A program made the position numbers and the translations under genes. From the NCBI RefSeq assembly GCF_903946935.1, contig NZ_CAJAXH010000203.1, positions 1 through 50,102 on the forward strand: DNA of 50,102 nucleotides, written 5' to 3'. The notes below the pieces were generated by a model. That model ran no database searches. It saw nothing but the letters and a program-made list of their open reading frames with translations, and was not told the origin of the DNA. Each line of letters opens with the position of its first letter. The stretch's first letter is position 1. This document shows positions 21,244-28,734 of the stretch, in pieces. This stretch comes from an uncultured Thiodictyon sp. Its GTDB lineage: Bacteria; Pseudomonadota; Gammaproteobacteria; Chromatiales; Chromatiaceae.

Positions 21244-21402
21244 AATTGCTCACGCCAAGGCGCCAAGACGCAATAAAAACAAAGAGATGGGGGCAGCATC
21301 GGCATCACCCGGCGGGTGAGTCGCCGAACGCCGATAACATTTTGAAAAAACTTGGCGAGCTTGGCGCCTTGGCGCCTTGGCGTGAGAACCGCTCTTTCCA
21401 GG
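21244..21402. repeat. GCCAAG-unit inverted-repeat element, copy 3
   Basis: Left end AATTGCTCACGCCAAGGCGC as in copy 1. The right arm has four CTTGGC units instead of three, ending GGCGTGAGAACCGCTCTTTC. The interior includes CATCACCCGGCGGGTGAGTC, a small hairpin shared (reversed) with copy 2. It abuts the stop codon of the GGDEF gene at 21404. Confidence 0.9.
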
Positions 21403-21403
21403 A

Positions 21404-22525
21404 TCAGCAATCCGGCTTGCCCGCGTTCAGTTCCGGGGCGGCGCTCATCGGCGCGATCGACACGCCGCGCTTGCCGCGACGCTTCACCGCGTACATCGCC
21501 CCGTCCGCCCGGTGCATTAGGGTCGTGCCATCGCACCCATGCTCCGGAAACAGGCTGACGCCGATACTGGCCGCGATGGCAGCCATGCCGTCGGCCAGCG
21601 CCATGGGTACACAGAGCGCCGCCAGCAGGCGCTCGCCCAGTTCGAGCCCCCCGGCCTGCCCGGACGTATCGCGCACCAAGAGCGCGAACTCATCCCCGCC
21701 CAGCCGCGCGACCAGATCCGGGCGACGCACCAGTCCTTGCAGGCGCGCGGCCACCTGGCACAGCACCTGATCGCCGGCCGCGTGACCGCGGGTGTCGTTG
21801 ATGGCCTTGAAGCCGTCGAGATCCAGGAAGACGACCGCCAGGCGTTCACCGGTTCGGCTCGCGTCGCTGATGGCACGACGCAGGCTCTTTTCAAACTGGC
21901 GTCGGTTGGCGATGCCGGTGAGGCTGTCACGATGGGCCAGTTCACCATAATGAGTCACCTGGCGGCGCAAATGGCGCCGCTCCAGCTCCCGGGTCGTCAC
22001 GTCTTGCAGGCGCAGAATCATACCCACGTTGCTGTCTGCCAACCCGCGTAGCGCCCTGGCATGCAGCTCCGCGTAGAGATCGCCGCCGGCGGGGTCCAGG
22101 CGGTGAAGCAGCAGCAGCACTGGGATATCATCGGCGGCGACCCGGGTCCGCAGATGCGCCACCAGGACCAGCGGGTCCGACTCCCCCAAGTCGGGCGCAG
22201 TCACCCCCGGGGTGAGCCGCAGGGGCGCGTCCACCGCAAGCTGCGCCAGCAGCGGGAACCGCCTGGCGTCCTGGTTGATCCAGCGCACGATGCCGTCATG
22301 GTCGCAGACCAAGGTGGGGTCCGGGATGGCGTCGACCAGCGACTGGAAGAAGGCGCGGTAGTGGCAAGAACTGCAATCGGCATCGGTCGCCGCCAACGGT
22401 TGCGGCACCCGATTGCCGCGCGCGCCCTTGGTGCGTGTCGCACCGACAACAGGGTTGTCCGCCCACGGGATGCGCTCTTTCAGGACACTGGGGGCATCGC
22501 GGTCACGCATTGAATCGACATACAT
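21404..22525 (-). CDS. PAS-GGDEF diguanylate cyclase
   Basis: 373 residues from ATG 22525, chosen over an upstream in-frame ATG (22561) because AGGAGG (22534-22539 on the minus strand) sits 8 bases before it. A short N-terminal tail contains CSSCH at 51-55, then a PAS-like domain (about 57-190, LVDAIPDPTLVCDHDGIVRW) and a GGDEF domain (about 205-365). The GGDEF motif near 276 is intact and the I-site RRPD precedes it by five residues, so an active, feedback-inhibited cyclase is expected. There is no membrane segment or export signal, so the CxxCH-like motif is more likely a metal site, or chance, than c-type heme. Confidence 0.88.
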   Translation of the reverse strand: MYVDSMRDRDAPSVLKERIPWADNPVVGATRTKGARGNRVPQPLAATDADCSSCHYRAFFQSLVDAIPDPTLVCDHDGIVRWINQDARRFPLLAQLAVDAPLRLTPGVTAPDLGESDPLVLVAHLRTRVAADDIPVLLLLHRLDPAGGDLYAELHARALRGLADSNVGMILRLQDVTTRELERRHLRRQVTHYGELAHRDSLTGIANRRQFEKSLRRAISDASRTGERLAVVFLDLDGFKAINDTRGHAAGDQVLCQVAARLQGLVRRPDLVARLGGDEFALLVRDTSGQAGGLELGERLLAALCVPMALADGMAAIAASIGVSLFPEHGCDGTTLMHRADGAMYAVKRRGKRGVSIAPMSAAPELNAGKPDC

Positions 22526-23066
22526 TGACTGATCCTCCTGACGCTCTGTTCGGGTGAGCATGCCGCGCTTGATCGCGATCTTGGGGGACAGCCTAAGGGC
22601 GGGCGGCTGGACAAGACCTGAGCGGAATTGTCAGCAAACAGTCAGCTCGGTCGCTGCCGGTGGGCCAGGCCCCGTGGTGCAGTCCCAACCCTTGCTGGCG
22701 GCGGCCCTGGACGTACGTCGCTACGCGGCGTGTTGAAAAACGCGGCCAGACAGCAAGCAGCTTTCTGCGTCGGTCATCGTTCCGGCCACTGATTCATGCG
22801 GCGCGAAGCGCTGCGGCTCCGGGACCGCCGCACCCCAGTGAGGCTGGGCAAGTATTCGCAGACACCAACCCCCGCCAGCCTGGGAGCGCCGACATTCTGT
22901 CGGCGACGGCGCGAAGCGCCGTTGGGTCCTCGCGAAAACAAGACCCTTTGCGAGTCACCGCGAACCGCCGGCGGCGGTTGGCCGACAGAATGTCGGCGCT
23001 CCCAGGTTCAATTCCTGCCGCGACTCGGGCAAGATGCAGGGTCCGCCCGCACCGAGACCGCCACCG
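22526..23066. other. Gene-free stretch with a palindromic element
   Basis: 541 bases between a minus-strand GGDEF gene and a plus-strand YcgN-type gene, so it must hold both promoters. The only clear structure is the perfect inverted repeat at 22879-23006. I see no convincing gene; the open frames here are short and lack protein-like composition. Confidence 0.6.
22879..23006. repeat. MITE-like element with perfect 26-bp inverted repeats
   Basis: The arms are 22879-22904 (beginning CCTGGGAGCGCCGACATTCT) and 22981-23006 (ending GTCGGCGCTCCCAGG), exactly complementary over 26 bases. The inner 76 bases hold smaller G+C hairpins. The core GCCGACAGAATGTCGGC is itself a palindrome, so each arm can fold alone. 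The size and structure fit a non-autonomous mobile element or a REP doublet; there is no coding capacity. Confidence 0.85.
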
Positions 23067-23507
23067 ATGAGCCAAGACGCCCCCTTCTGGGAAACCACCC
23101 CGCTGACGCAGATGACCGCCGAACAGTGGGAGTCGCTGTGCGACGGCTGCGGCAAGTGCTGTCTGGAAAAGTTCGAGGCGGAGGACACCGGGGAGATCGT
23201 CTACTCGCGGGTGGCCTGCACCCTGCTCGATATCGACACCTGCCGCTGCCGGGACTACCCCAACCGCGCGCGACAGGTGCTGGACTGCATCACCCTGACC
23301 ATGGCGGAGCTCGATCCCCCAAAGTGGCTGCCCACGACCTGCGCCTACCGCCGCTTGACCGAGGGCCGACCGCTACCGCGGTGGCACCCGCTGATCACCG
23401 GTAACCCGGAGTCGGTGGCGAAGGCCGGCCAAAGCGTGCGCGGCCGGGTCATCGGGCCAGAGACCGGGGAGGACCCGCTGATGAATCTGATCGATTGGAT
23501 CAAGTAG
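23067..23507 (+). CDS. YcgN/UPF0260 family cysteine-cluster protein
   Basis: 146 residues, cytoplasmic. It has the YkgJ-type cysteine cluster: CDGCGKCC near residues 26-33, then VACTLLDIDTCRCRDYPNR, a later Cys in LDCITLT and another in PTTCAYRRL. This arrangement is thought to bind zinc or an iron-sulfur cluster. Length and the C-terminal pattern (PLPRWHPLITG) match UPF0260 proteins such as E. coli YcgN, whose role is not settled. ATG 23067 was chosen over an upstream in-frame codon because the family begins with an xxPFWE motif close to the N-terminus, as here (MSQDAPFWE). It runs tail to tail with the ChaN-type gene with no bases between the two stop codons. Confidence 0.88.
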   Translation: MSQDAPFWETTPLTQMTAEQWESLCDGCGKCCLEKFEAEDTGEIVYSRVACTLLDIDTCRCRDYPNRARQVLDCITLTMAELDPPKWLPTTCAYRRLTEGRPLPRWHPLITGNPESVAKAGQSVRGRVIGPETGEDPLMNLIDWIK

Positions 23508-24686
23508 CTAATGAAGCTCAACCTCGAAGGTGAGCGACTCATCCCCGCCGCCGATACGCAGGCGCCGCACCTCGACCGGGAGACGCTCCCCCGGCTGGCG
23601 GTCGAGTAGCGCGATGCGGATATCGGCATAGCCCGCCACCGCCTGATCGGCGACGCGCACAATCCGGTCGCCCATGGCGAGGCCGGCCGCCTGGGCGCCA
23701 CTGTGTGGCCCAAAGTCGACGACCGGCGGGCCAGGCTCCTCGCCCGGCTCACCCAGTTGCACGCCGAGCATCCCGGCCGCCGGCAGCTCCACCGGCCGGG
23801 TGAAGAGCAGATAGTCCGCCGCCGCCGGGTCCAGTTCGCCATCGCCCGCGTTGAGCAGGGTGACGGCGGACACCGGCGCCCGGCGCAACAGTCGCTTAGG
23901 GATGCCCTGGCCATACTCGATATGACCGGCACCGGCCAGGACCACCAGGGTCTGCTGCGGGTTCTCAGTGAGATAACGGGCGGCGCGCTCCGCCATGCCC
24001 TCGTCCCACAGCAACTGGACTTCCATGAAACGCTCGAAAGACCTCTTGTCCGGCATGGGGTGTTGGGCGAACACGGCCTTGATCCGCGCCTCATAGGCCG
24101 GGTCCGTGCGGTCGATGGCAGCAGGCAGACGCGCGCGCTCCGCCGGGGTCAGACCCGCGCTGCCCACATCCCCCACCCGGCGGGTCAGTTCGGTCTCCAG
24201 GTTCAGGGCGATCACCGGGATGTGGTGCTCCCGGGCGAAGCGCAGAATGGGCCGGTAGAGTCGGTAGTCGAAGCGCCAACGGTCGAAATATTGGGTCTGG
24301 CGCAGCATCTGCGCCTCGTCGATCTCGCCTGCGATATAGGCGTCGAGCGGCGCCTGATAGGGCTGTTGGAAAAATTCCATGCCGATAGCGAGCTGCACGC
24401 CCCGTTGGTGCAGACCCTCAATGACCTTGAGCTGGTTGCGGTGATCCGCGGCGCGGTCGTGATGCTCGCCGACGAAGACCACCCGCCGCTCGGCGATGGT
24501 ATCAAGCAGCTGGTCCAAATCGGTGAGGGCGCGCGTGTCTAAGACCCGCGTGGGGGCCTCGATTGGCGCCGCGGCGGCCGGCCCGGCGGGCGTGTCGGCG
24601 CTCGCGCCAACCCAGGGCAGGGTTGCGGACAGCAGACCCAGCGCGACGGCCAGGGCGGTGGGGGGCATGCATCGGTCGGCGGCCAC
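23508..24686 (-). CDS. ChaN-type (Tiki superfamily) protein with C-terminal PDZ domain
   Basis: 392 residues, exported: a hydrophobic signal segment (ALAVALGLLSATLPWVGASA) follows the first residues. The ChaN domain (about 45-290) has RVVFVGEHHDRAADH, AIGMEFFQQP and VLAGAGHIEYGQGIP, residues typical of this superfamily, whose members include heme-binding ChaN lipoproteins and Tiki-like proteases. A PDZ domain follows (about 305-385, GPHSGAQAAGLAMGDRIVRV), suggesting peptide binding. No lipobox Cys is clear. The start is GTG 24686, with GAGGA before it; ATG 24668 is an alternative. It probably acts in the periplasm in heme/iron handling or proteolysis; the exact role is not shown. Confidence 0.85.
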   Translation of the reverse strand: MAADRCMPPTALAVALGLLSATLPWVGASADTPAGPAAAAPIEAPTRVLDTRALTDLDQLLDTIAERRVVFVGEHHDRAADHRNQLKVIEGLHQRGVQLAIGMEFFQQPYQAPLDAYIAGEIDEAQMLRQTQYFDRWRFDYRLYRPILRFAREHHIPVIALNLETELTRRVGDVGSAGLTPAERARLPAAIDRTDPAYEARIKAVFAQHPMPDKRSFERFMEVQLLWDEGMAERAARYLTENPQQTLVVLAGAGHIEYGQGIPKRLLRRAPVSAVTLLNAGDGELDPAAADYLLFTRPVELPAAGMLGVQLGEPGEEPGPPVVDFGPHSGAQAAGLAMGDRIVRVADQAVAGYADIRIALLDRQPGERLPVEVRRLRIGGGDESLTFEVELH

Positions 24687-24821
24687 GGCAATCCTCGCTA
24701 GTATTGGCCCGCGATGGGCGGCATCATTGCGGTGACAGAACGGTCACACAGGCCGGATTATGGCCCAATATCGCCGACCGCCGCCAACGTCGCCGCACGC
24801 ACCACACCCGGACCAGCCACC

Positions 24822-26969
24822 ATGCATGCATTTCTGCCGCCCGCCCCTGTGCTCGCCCTGATTGCCGCCTTCCCCCTGGCCCTGTTCCAGCCGCGCGCGC
24901 TCCCGGCCGAGACGCCGGTCGTAGACCACGCCATGGAGGTCACGCTCGACCCCGCGGCCGGGACCCTGAGCGTGACCGACCAGCTCACCCTGCCGCCAGG
25001 ACTGGACGCGGTCGATCTGGTACTCCATGCGGGTCTCGCCCCGCGGGTGCTGTCCGCGGACGCCACCCTGGAGCCGCTGGAGCCCCAGCCCGAGGACACG
25101 CATCTGGCGGTCCTGCGGCTGCACCTGGCACCCGCCGCCAAGGGCACGGTGACCCTGGCCTACGGCGGGACGATCCGTCACGGCCTGGCGGCCGTTCGCG
25201 AGGGCATGGGCCGGGAACGCCAGGGGAGCCTCGGCACCATCGGCCCGGACGGGGTCTTCCTGGACGGCGGCAGCGGCTGGTATCCGCGCGTCCCCGGCAC
25301 CCTGCAACGCTTCGACCTGCGCGTAACCCTGCCCCCGGGCTGGCGGGCCGTCTCGCAAGGGGCCGGACCGGAGCGCGCGGGGTTCGCGGGTTCCACCTGG
25401 ACCGAGACCCAGCCCCAGGACGATATCTATCTGGTCGCCGCCCCCTTTACGCTGTATCGCGACTCAGAGGGCCGGGCTCAGGTCTGGCTGCGCGAGCCCG
25501 ATCAACCCCTGGCCGCGCGTTATCTTGCAGCAACCAATGAGTATCTGGACCTCTACAGCCGGCTGATCGGCCCCTATGCCTACGCCAAGTTCGCCCTGGT
25601 CGAAAACTTCTGGGAGAGTGGCTATGGCATGCCCTCATTCACCCTGCTGGGGCCAAAGGTGCTGCGACTGCCATTCATCGTCACGACCTCCTATCCACAC
25701 GAGGTCCTGCACAACTGGTGGGGCAACGGCGTCTTTGTCGAGGAACGTACCGGGAACTGGTGCGAGGGGTTGACCACCTATCTGGCGGACCATCTGATGA
25801 AGGAGCGCGCGGGCCAGGGCGCCGACTACCGCCGCGACACGCTACAGACCTACGCGGACTTTGTGCATACCGCGGCGGATTTCCCGCTCACGGCCTTTCG
25901 CGCCCGCCACGGCGAGGCCAGCCAGGCGATCGGCTATGGCAAGTCGGCCATGTTCTTTCACAACCTGCGCGTACAACTGGGCGACGCGGCCTTTGTCCAG
26001 GGGCTCAAGCGCTTCTATGCCGACAACCGCTTTCGGGCCGCCGGCTACGCGGACCTGCGCCGCGCCTTCGCGTCGGCCAGTGGCCGCGACCTCAAGGACT
26101 ATTTCACGGCCTGGACCACGCGCACCGGGGCGGTGCGGCTCGCCCTGGCCGCGGTGCAGGCCGAACGCACGCCCACCGGCTATCAGGTGAGCGGCCGGGT
26201 CATGCAGACCCAGCGCGAGGCGCCCTTCCCGCTGACGGTGCCGGTAGTGGTCCATCAGTTGGCGGGGCCGCCCCAACGGACCCTGGTGGAACTCACGGGG
26301 CGTGAGGGACCCTTCGCCATCGAATTACAGTCGGCGCCGGTGCGCCTGGCAATCGACCCCGAGTTCGATTGCTTCCGCACCCTGGAACCGGGAGAATCGC
26401 CGGTGGCGCTCGGCGGGCTATTCGGCGCCGAGGAAGGCCTCATCCTGCTCCCGAGCAAGGCTGAACCCAAACTGCTGGCCGCCTATCGCGACCTGGCCAC
26501 GGCCTGGCAGGCGGGACACCCGGGCTGGCAGGTGGCGCTCGACCAGGACCTGGGCGCGCTCCCGCCAGAGCGGGCGATATGGCTGCTGGGCTGGGAGAAT
26601 CGCTTCATCCATGACTTCGCGTCCGGCACCCAGGACTTCAGCCTGGACCCGGCGGGGCACAGCGCGCACATCGCCGGGAGTGCGGTCGCTAGCGATGCCG
26701 CAACCAGCCTGGTCCTCACCCGCATGACGGACGGGGCGCCGCAGGGCCTGTTGGCCACCGACGACCCCGCCGCCCTGCCCGGACTCGCCCGCAAGGTTCC
26801 CCATTATGGCAAGTACGGCTATTTGGTCTTCGTGGGCGCGGCGCCGGACAATCGAGTCAAGGGGCAATGGCCGTCCGGCGACTCACCCCTGGTGCATTGG
26901 TTCGGCGACTCGCGGCCGCTGCTCGCGCCGGTGCCACGCCCCAGTCTGGTCGAGGTCCAGCGGCAATGA
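24822..26969 (+). CDS. M1-family (gluzincin) metallopeptidase, secreted
   Basis: 715 residues with a signal peptide (LALIAAFPLALFQPRALPA). N-terminal beta domain about 30-220, then the catalytic domain with the zinc-binding HEVLHNWWG and the downstream third ligand in NWCEGLTTYLADHL. The spacing between the two is one residue shorter than in classical aminopeptidase N, but it matches a periplasmic subfamily with HExLHNWWGN. A substrate-proximal ENFWESGYGMPS replaces the usual GAMEN. After the helical domain (to about 430) comes a 280-residue C-terminal beta-rich region of unknown type. ATG 24822 starts the signal peptide; further upstream codons would overlap the divergent ChaN-type gene's promoter. 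It probably degrades peptides in the periplasm. Confidence 0.85.
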   Translation: MHAFLPPAPVLALIAAFPLALFQPRALPAETPVVDHAMEVTLDPAAGTLSVTDQLTLPPGLDAVDLVLHAGLAPRVLSADATLEPLEPQPEDTHLAVLRLHLAPAAKGTVTLAYGGTIRHGLAAVREGMGRERQGSLGTIGPDGVFLDGGSGWYPRVPGTLQRFDLRVTLPPGWRAVSQGAGPERAGFAGSTWTETQPQDDIYLVAAPFTLYRDSEGRAQVWLREPDQPLAARYLAATNEYLDLYSRLIGPYAYAKFALVENFWESGYGMPSFTLLGPKVLRLPFIVTTSYPHEVLHNWWGNGVFVEERTGNWCEGLTTYLADHLMKERAGQGADYRRDTLQTYADFVHTAADFPLTAFRARHGEASQAIGYGKSAMFFHNLRVQLGDAAFVQGLKRFYADNRFRAAGYADLRRAFASASGRDLKDYFTAWTTRTGAVRLALAAVQAERTPTGYQVSGRVMQTQREAPFPLTVPVVVHQLAGPPQRTLVELTGREGPFAIELQSAPVRLAIDPEFDCFRTLEPGESPVALGGLFGAEEGLILLPSKAEPKLLAAYRDLATAWQAGHPGWQVALDQDLGALPPERAIWLLGWENRFIHDFASGTQDFSLDPAGHSAHIAGSAVASDAATSLVLTRMTDGAPQGLLATDDPAALPGLARKVPHYGKYGYLVFVGAAPDNRVKGQWPSGDSPLVHWFGDSRPLLAPVPRPSLVEVQRQ

Positions 26970-26991
26970 TCAAGGACCCGCGGGAATCACG

Positions 26992-27170
26992 CTAAGAAAG
27001 ATTAGCCGCAAATGAACGCAAACGAGCGCAAATAAATACAATAGGTAAGCGGTTGCTCGCTGAAGCAAGCCGGGTACCCGGCGGGTGCGCCGAGTTTGCC
27101 CGAGTAAAACCAATAATCTACCGCTTTATTTTGCGTTTCTTTGCGTTCATTTGCGGCCAAACCGCTCCTT
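26992..27170. repeat. CGCAAA-unit inverted-repeat element (family B), complete copy
   Basis: The left end reads CTAAGAAAGATTAGC, then three 10-base units, CGCAAATGAA, CGCAAACGAG and CGCAAATAAA. The right arm (27130-27156) has the complementary TTTGCG units at the same 10-base step, ending TTCATTTGCGGCC and AAACCGCTCCTTTTGG. The flanking AGAAAGA.TAG and CCGCTC.TTT resemble those of the GCCAAG family, so the two families share one architecture. It lies between convergent genes. Confidence 0.85.
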
Positions 27171-27197
27171 TTGGATTAATCTCTGCCACGGCGCAAG

Positions 27198-27247
27198 TCG
27201 CGGCCGGGGGCCGCTCCTACGGGTGTAGGAGCGGCCCCCGGCCGCGA
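27198..27247. repeat. REP-type palindrome, possible bidirectional terminator
   Basis: Perfect 23-bp arms (27198-27220 and 27225-27247) around a GGGT loop; the core is GTAGGAGCGGCCCCCGGCC. This is the pattern of the GTAGGAGCGGC-type REP sequences common in gammaproteobacteria. It lies 8 bases past the stop of the YceI gene and could end its transcript. There is no T run. A degenerate copy is at 47457-47505. Confidence 0.8.
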
Positions 27248-27255
27248 CGCCGGCC

Positions 27256-27804
27256 TCAGTTCTTGAATGCCGCAACCGGCACTTGCACGTTGATTTCGTC
27301 GCTGACTTCCTCGGTGTATTTGGTCATGCCAAACCTGGAGCGCTGCAACGTGGTCGTCGCGTTAGCGAAACACCTCTCCTTGACGCAGCGAAAGCCAGTG
27401 ATCTTTAACGTGATCGGCACCGGCATGCCGACGATCGTCAGCTCCCCCTTGGCCGCCACCGGCACCCCACCGCTAAACACCAGGTTATCGGAGTGGAAGG
27501 TCGCGACCGGATATTTCTCGACATTGAACAACTCCGGTTCCAGCATATGGGCGGTCCAGGCTGGCGAGCTCATATCCAAGGTATTGGTATAGATAGTCGC
27601 GTCGATCGAGCCCCGGTGATTGGCCCGATCCAGGACGATCTTACCCTCGGTCTTGTTGAACCGACCATGCAGGGTCGTCGTCGCCATGTGGCTGATTTCA
27701 AAAGACGGGGCGGTATATTCCGGGTCGATGGTGTAGGTCTCGGCAGAGACTGCCGGAACCGCCAGAGCGCCGGCCAGGGCCACGGCGGCCAAAGTGTTAT
27801 TCAT
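27256..27804 (-). CDS. YceI family periplasmic protein
   Basis: 182 residues with a signal peptide (LAAVALAGALAVPAVSAETY, cleaved after VSA). The mature part is a lipocalin-like barrel with the YceI opening YTIDPEYTAPSFEISHMATT, then GRFNKTEGKIVLD, the helix-lining ELFNVEKYPVATFHSDNL and the last strand SDEINVQVPVAAFK. Family members bind polyprenoids or other amphiphiles in the periplasm. Two extra cysteines (FRCVKERC) may form a disulfide. GAGGA lies before ATG 27804. It is downstream of the cytochrome genes on the same strand, with a 94-base gap. Confidence 0.92.
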   Translation of the reverse strand: MNNTLAAVALAGALAVPAVSAETYTIDPEYTAPSFEISHMATTTLHGRFNKTEGKIVLDRANHRGSIDATIYTNTLDMSSPAWTAHMLEPELFNVEKYPVATFHSDNLVFSGGVPVAAKGELTIVGMPVPITLKITGFRCVKERCFANATTTLQRSRFGMTKYTEEVSDEINVQVPVAAFKN

Positions 27805-27898
27805 CGATGCGTCCTCGATTGAAGTTGCGTCGCATTGTGAAAAAAAGGCCGCGGCTGCCCAGTGCAGACCGCGACCAATGAACTCGATGTCCAGCCCG

Positions 27899-28672
27899 TT
27901 ATGGCAGGCTTTCCAGATAAAGCGCCACGTCGCGCATCTCCTTCTTGGAGATGTCGCGGGCGACCTGCTCCATCGGCGTATGCGGGCGGCCGACGTTCGA
28001 CTTAAAGATGGCGAGCTGCTTCTCTATGTAAGCGCTGTGCTGGCTGGCCGTGCGCGGAAAAGCCGCGAGGCCATGGGCATCGGGGCCGTGGCAGACATGA
28101 CAGGCCGGTATCTTTTTCTCCGCAATGCCATTCTCATAGATCGCCTTACCCGCGGCGAGCGACTGCTCCCGCTTGGCCCGCCCCATGAACATCTCCTGAA
28201 AGTCCGGGAGGCCCGAGTGCTTGATGACCGGCTGTTGACTGAAATAGTCGGCCAAGCCGTCGATCTGGTCCTTGGTCAGACCGTGCGCCCCGATCACGCC
28301 ACCCCAGAAGCTGTCCAAAGAACGACCCTGGCCGCCCGGACACTTAAAGACCCTATCCCAGTAGCTACCCGAATTACACCCAGAGAAACCGGCCACACCC
28401 CACATATAGTCGCGCGCGGCCTGATCGGAACGGGCATGGCTCTGGAAATTCAGTAATTGGGTCACCAGATAGTCCTTTTTTTGCCCGGCCAGGCGCGGGA
28501 AGTTCGGCGACTTGGAGTTGCCATCTACCCCGTGGCAATTGGAGCAGACCTGGACCGCCGTGACCTCGGGTGCAATATTCGGATTGCCCAGGTCGCGCGA
28601 GCGCTTGAGATTCACACAACCCACGGAGGTCGCCATGGCCACCACCGCGATAACCAAGAGTAAAGGCTTCAT
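27899..28672 (-). CDS. Diheme c-type cytochrome, probable lipoprotein
   Basis: 257 residues. The N-terminus is a short hydrophobic signal ending in TSVGC (Cys19), a plausible lipobox, so the protein may be membrane-anchored on the periplasmic side. It has two CxxCH heme sites, CSNCH at 43-47 and CHVCH at 191-195, each followed by the pattern of class I cytochromes (PNFPRLAGQKKDYL in the first half; later AFPRTASQHSAYIEKQL). The layout resembles cytochrome c4/c553 pairs, with an unusual insert holding two further cysteines (SGCNSGSYWDRVFKC). ATG 28672 is chosen over an upstream codon because it starts the signal sequence. It lies 62 bases after the porin-cytochrome gene, on the same strand, and is a likely electron partner for it. 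Confidence 0.88.
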   Translation of the reverse strand: MKPLLLVIAVVAMATSVGCVNLKRSRDLGNPNIAPEVTAVQVCSNCHGVDGNSKSPNFPRLAGQKKDYLVTQLLNFQSHARSDQAARDYMWGVAGFSGCNSGSYWDRVFKCPGGQGRSLDSFWGGVIGAHGLTKDQIDGLADYFSQQPVIKHSGLPDFQEMFMGRAKREQSLAAGKAIYENGIAEKKIPACHVCHGPDAHGLAAFPRTASQHSAYIEKQLAIFKSNVGRPHTPMEQVARDISKKEMRDVALYLESLP

Positions 28673-28734
28673 AGAGGGCTCCGGCGCAGTCGGGCGCAAA
28701 CAGGGACGATGGGGTCTCAGTGTTTGCCCGGCCA

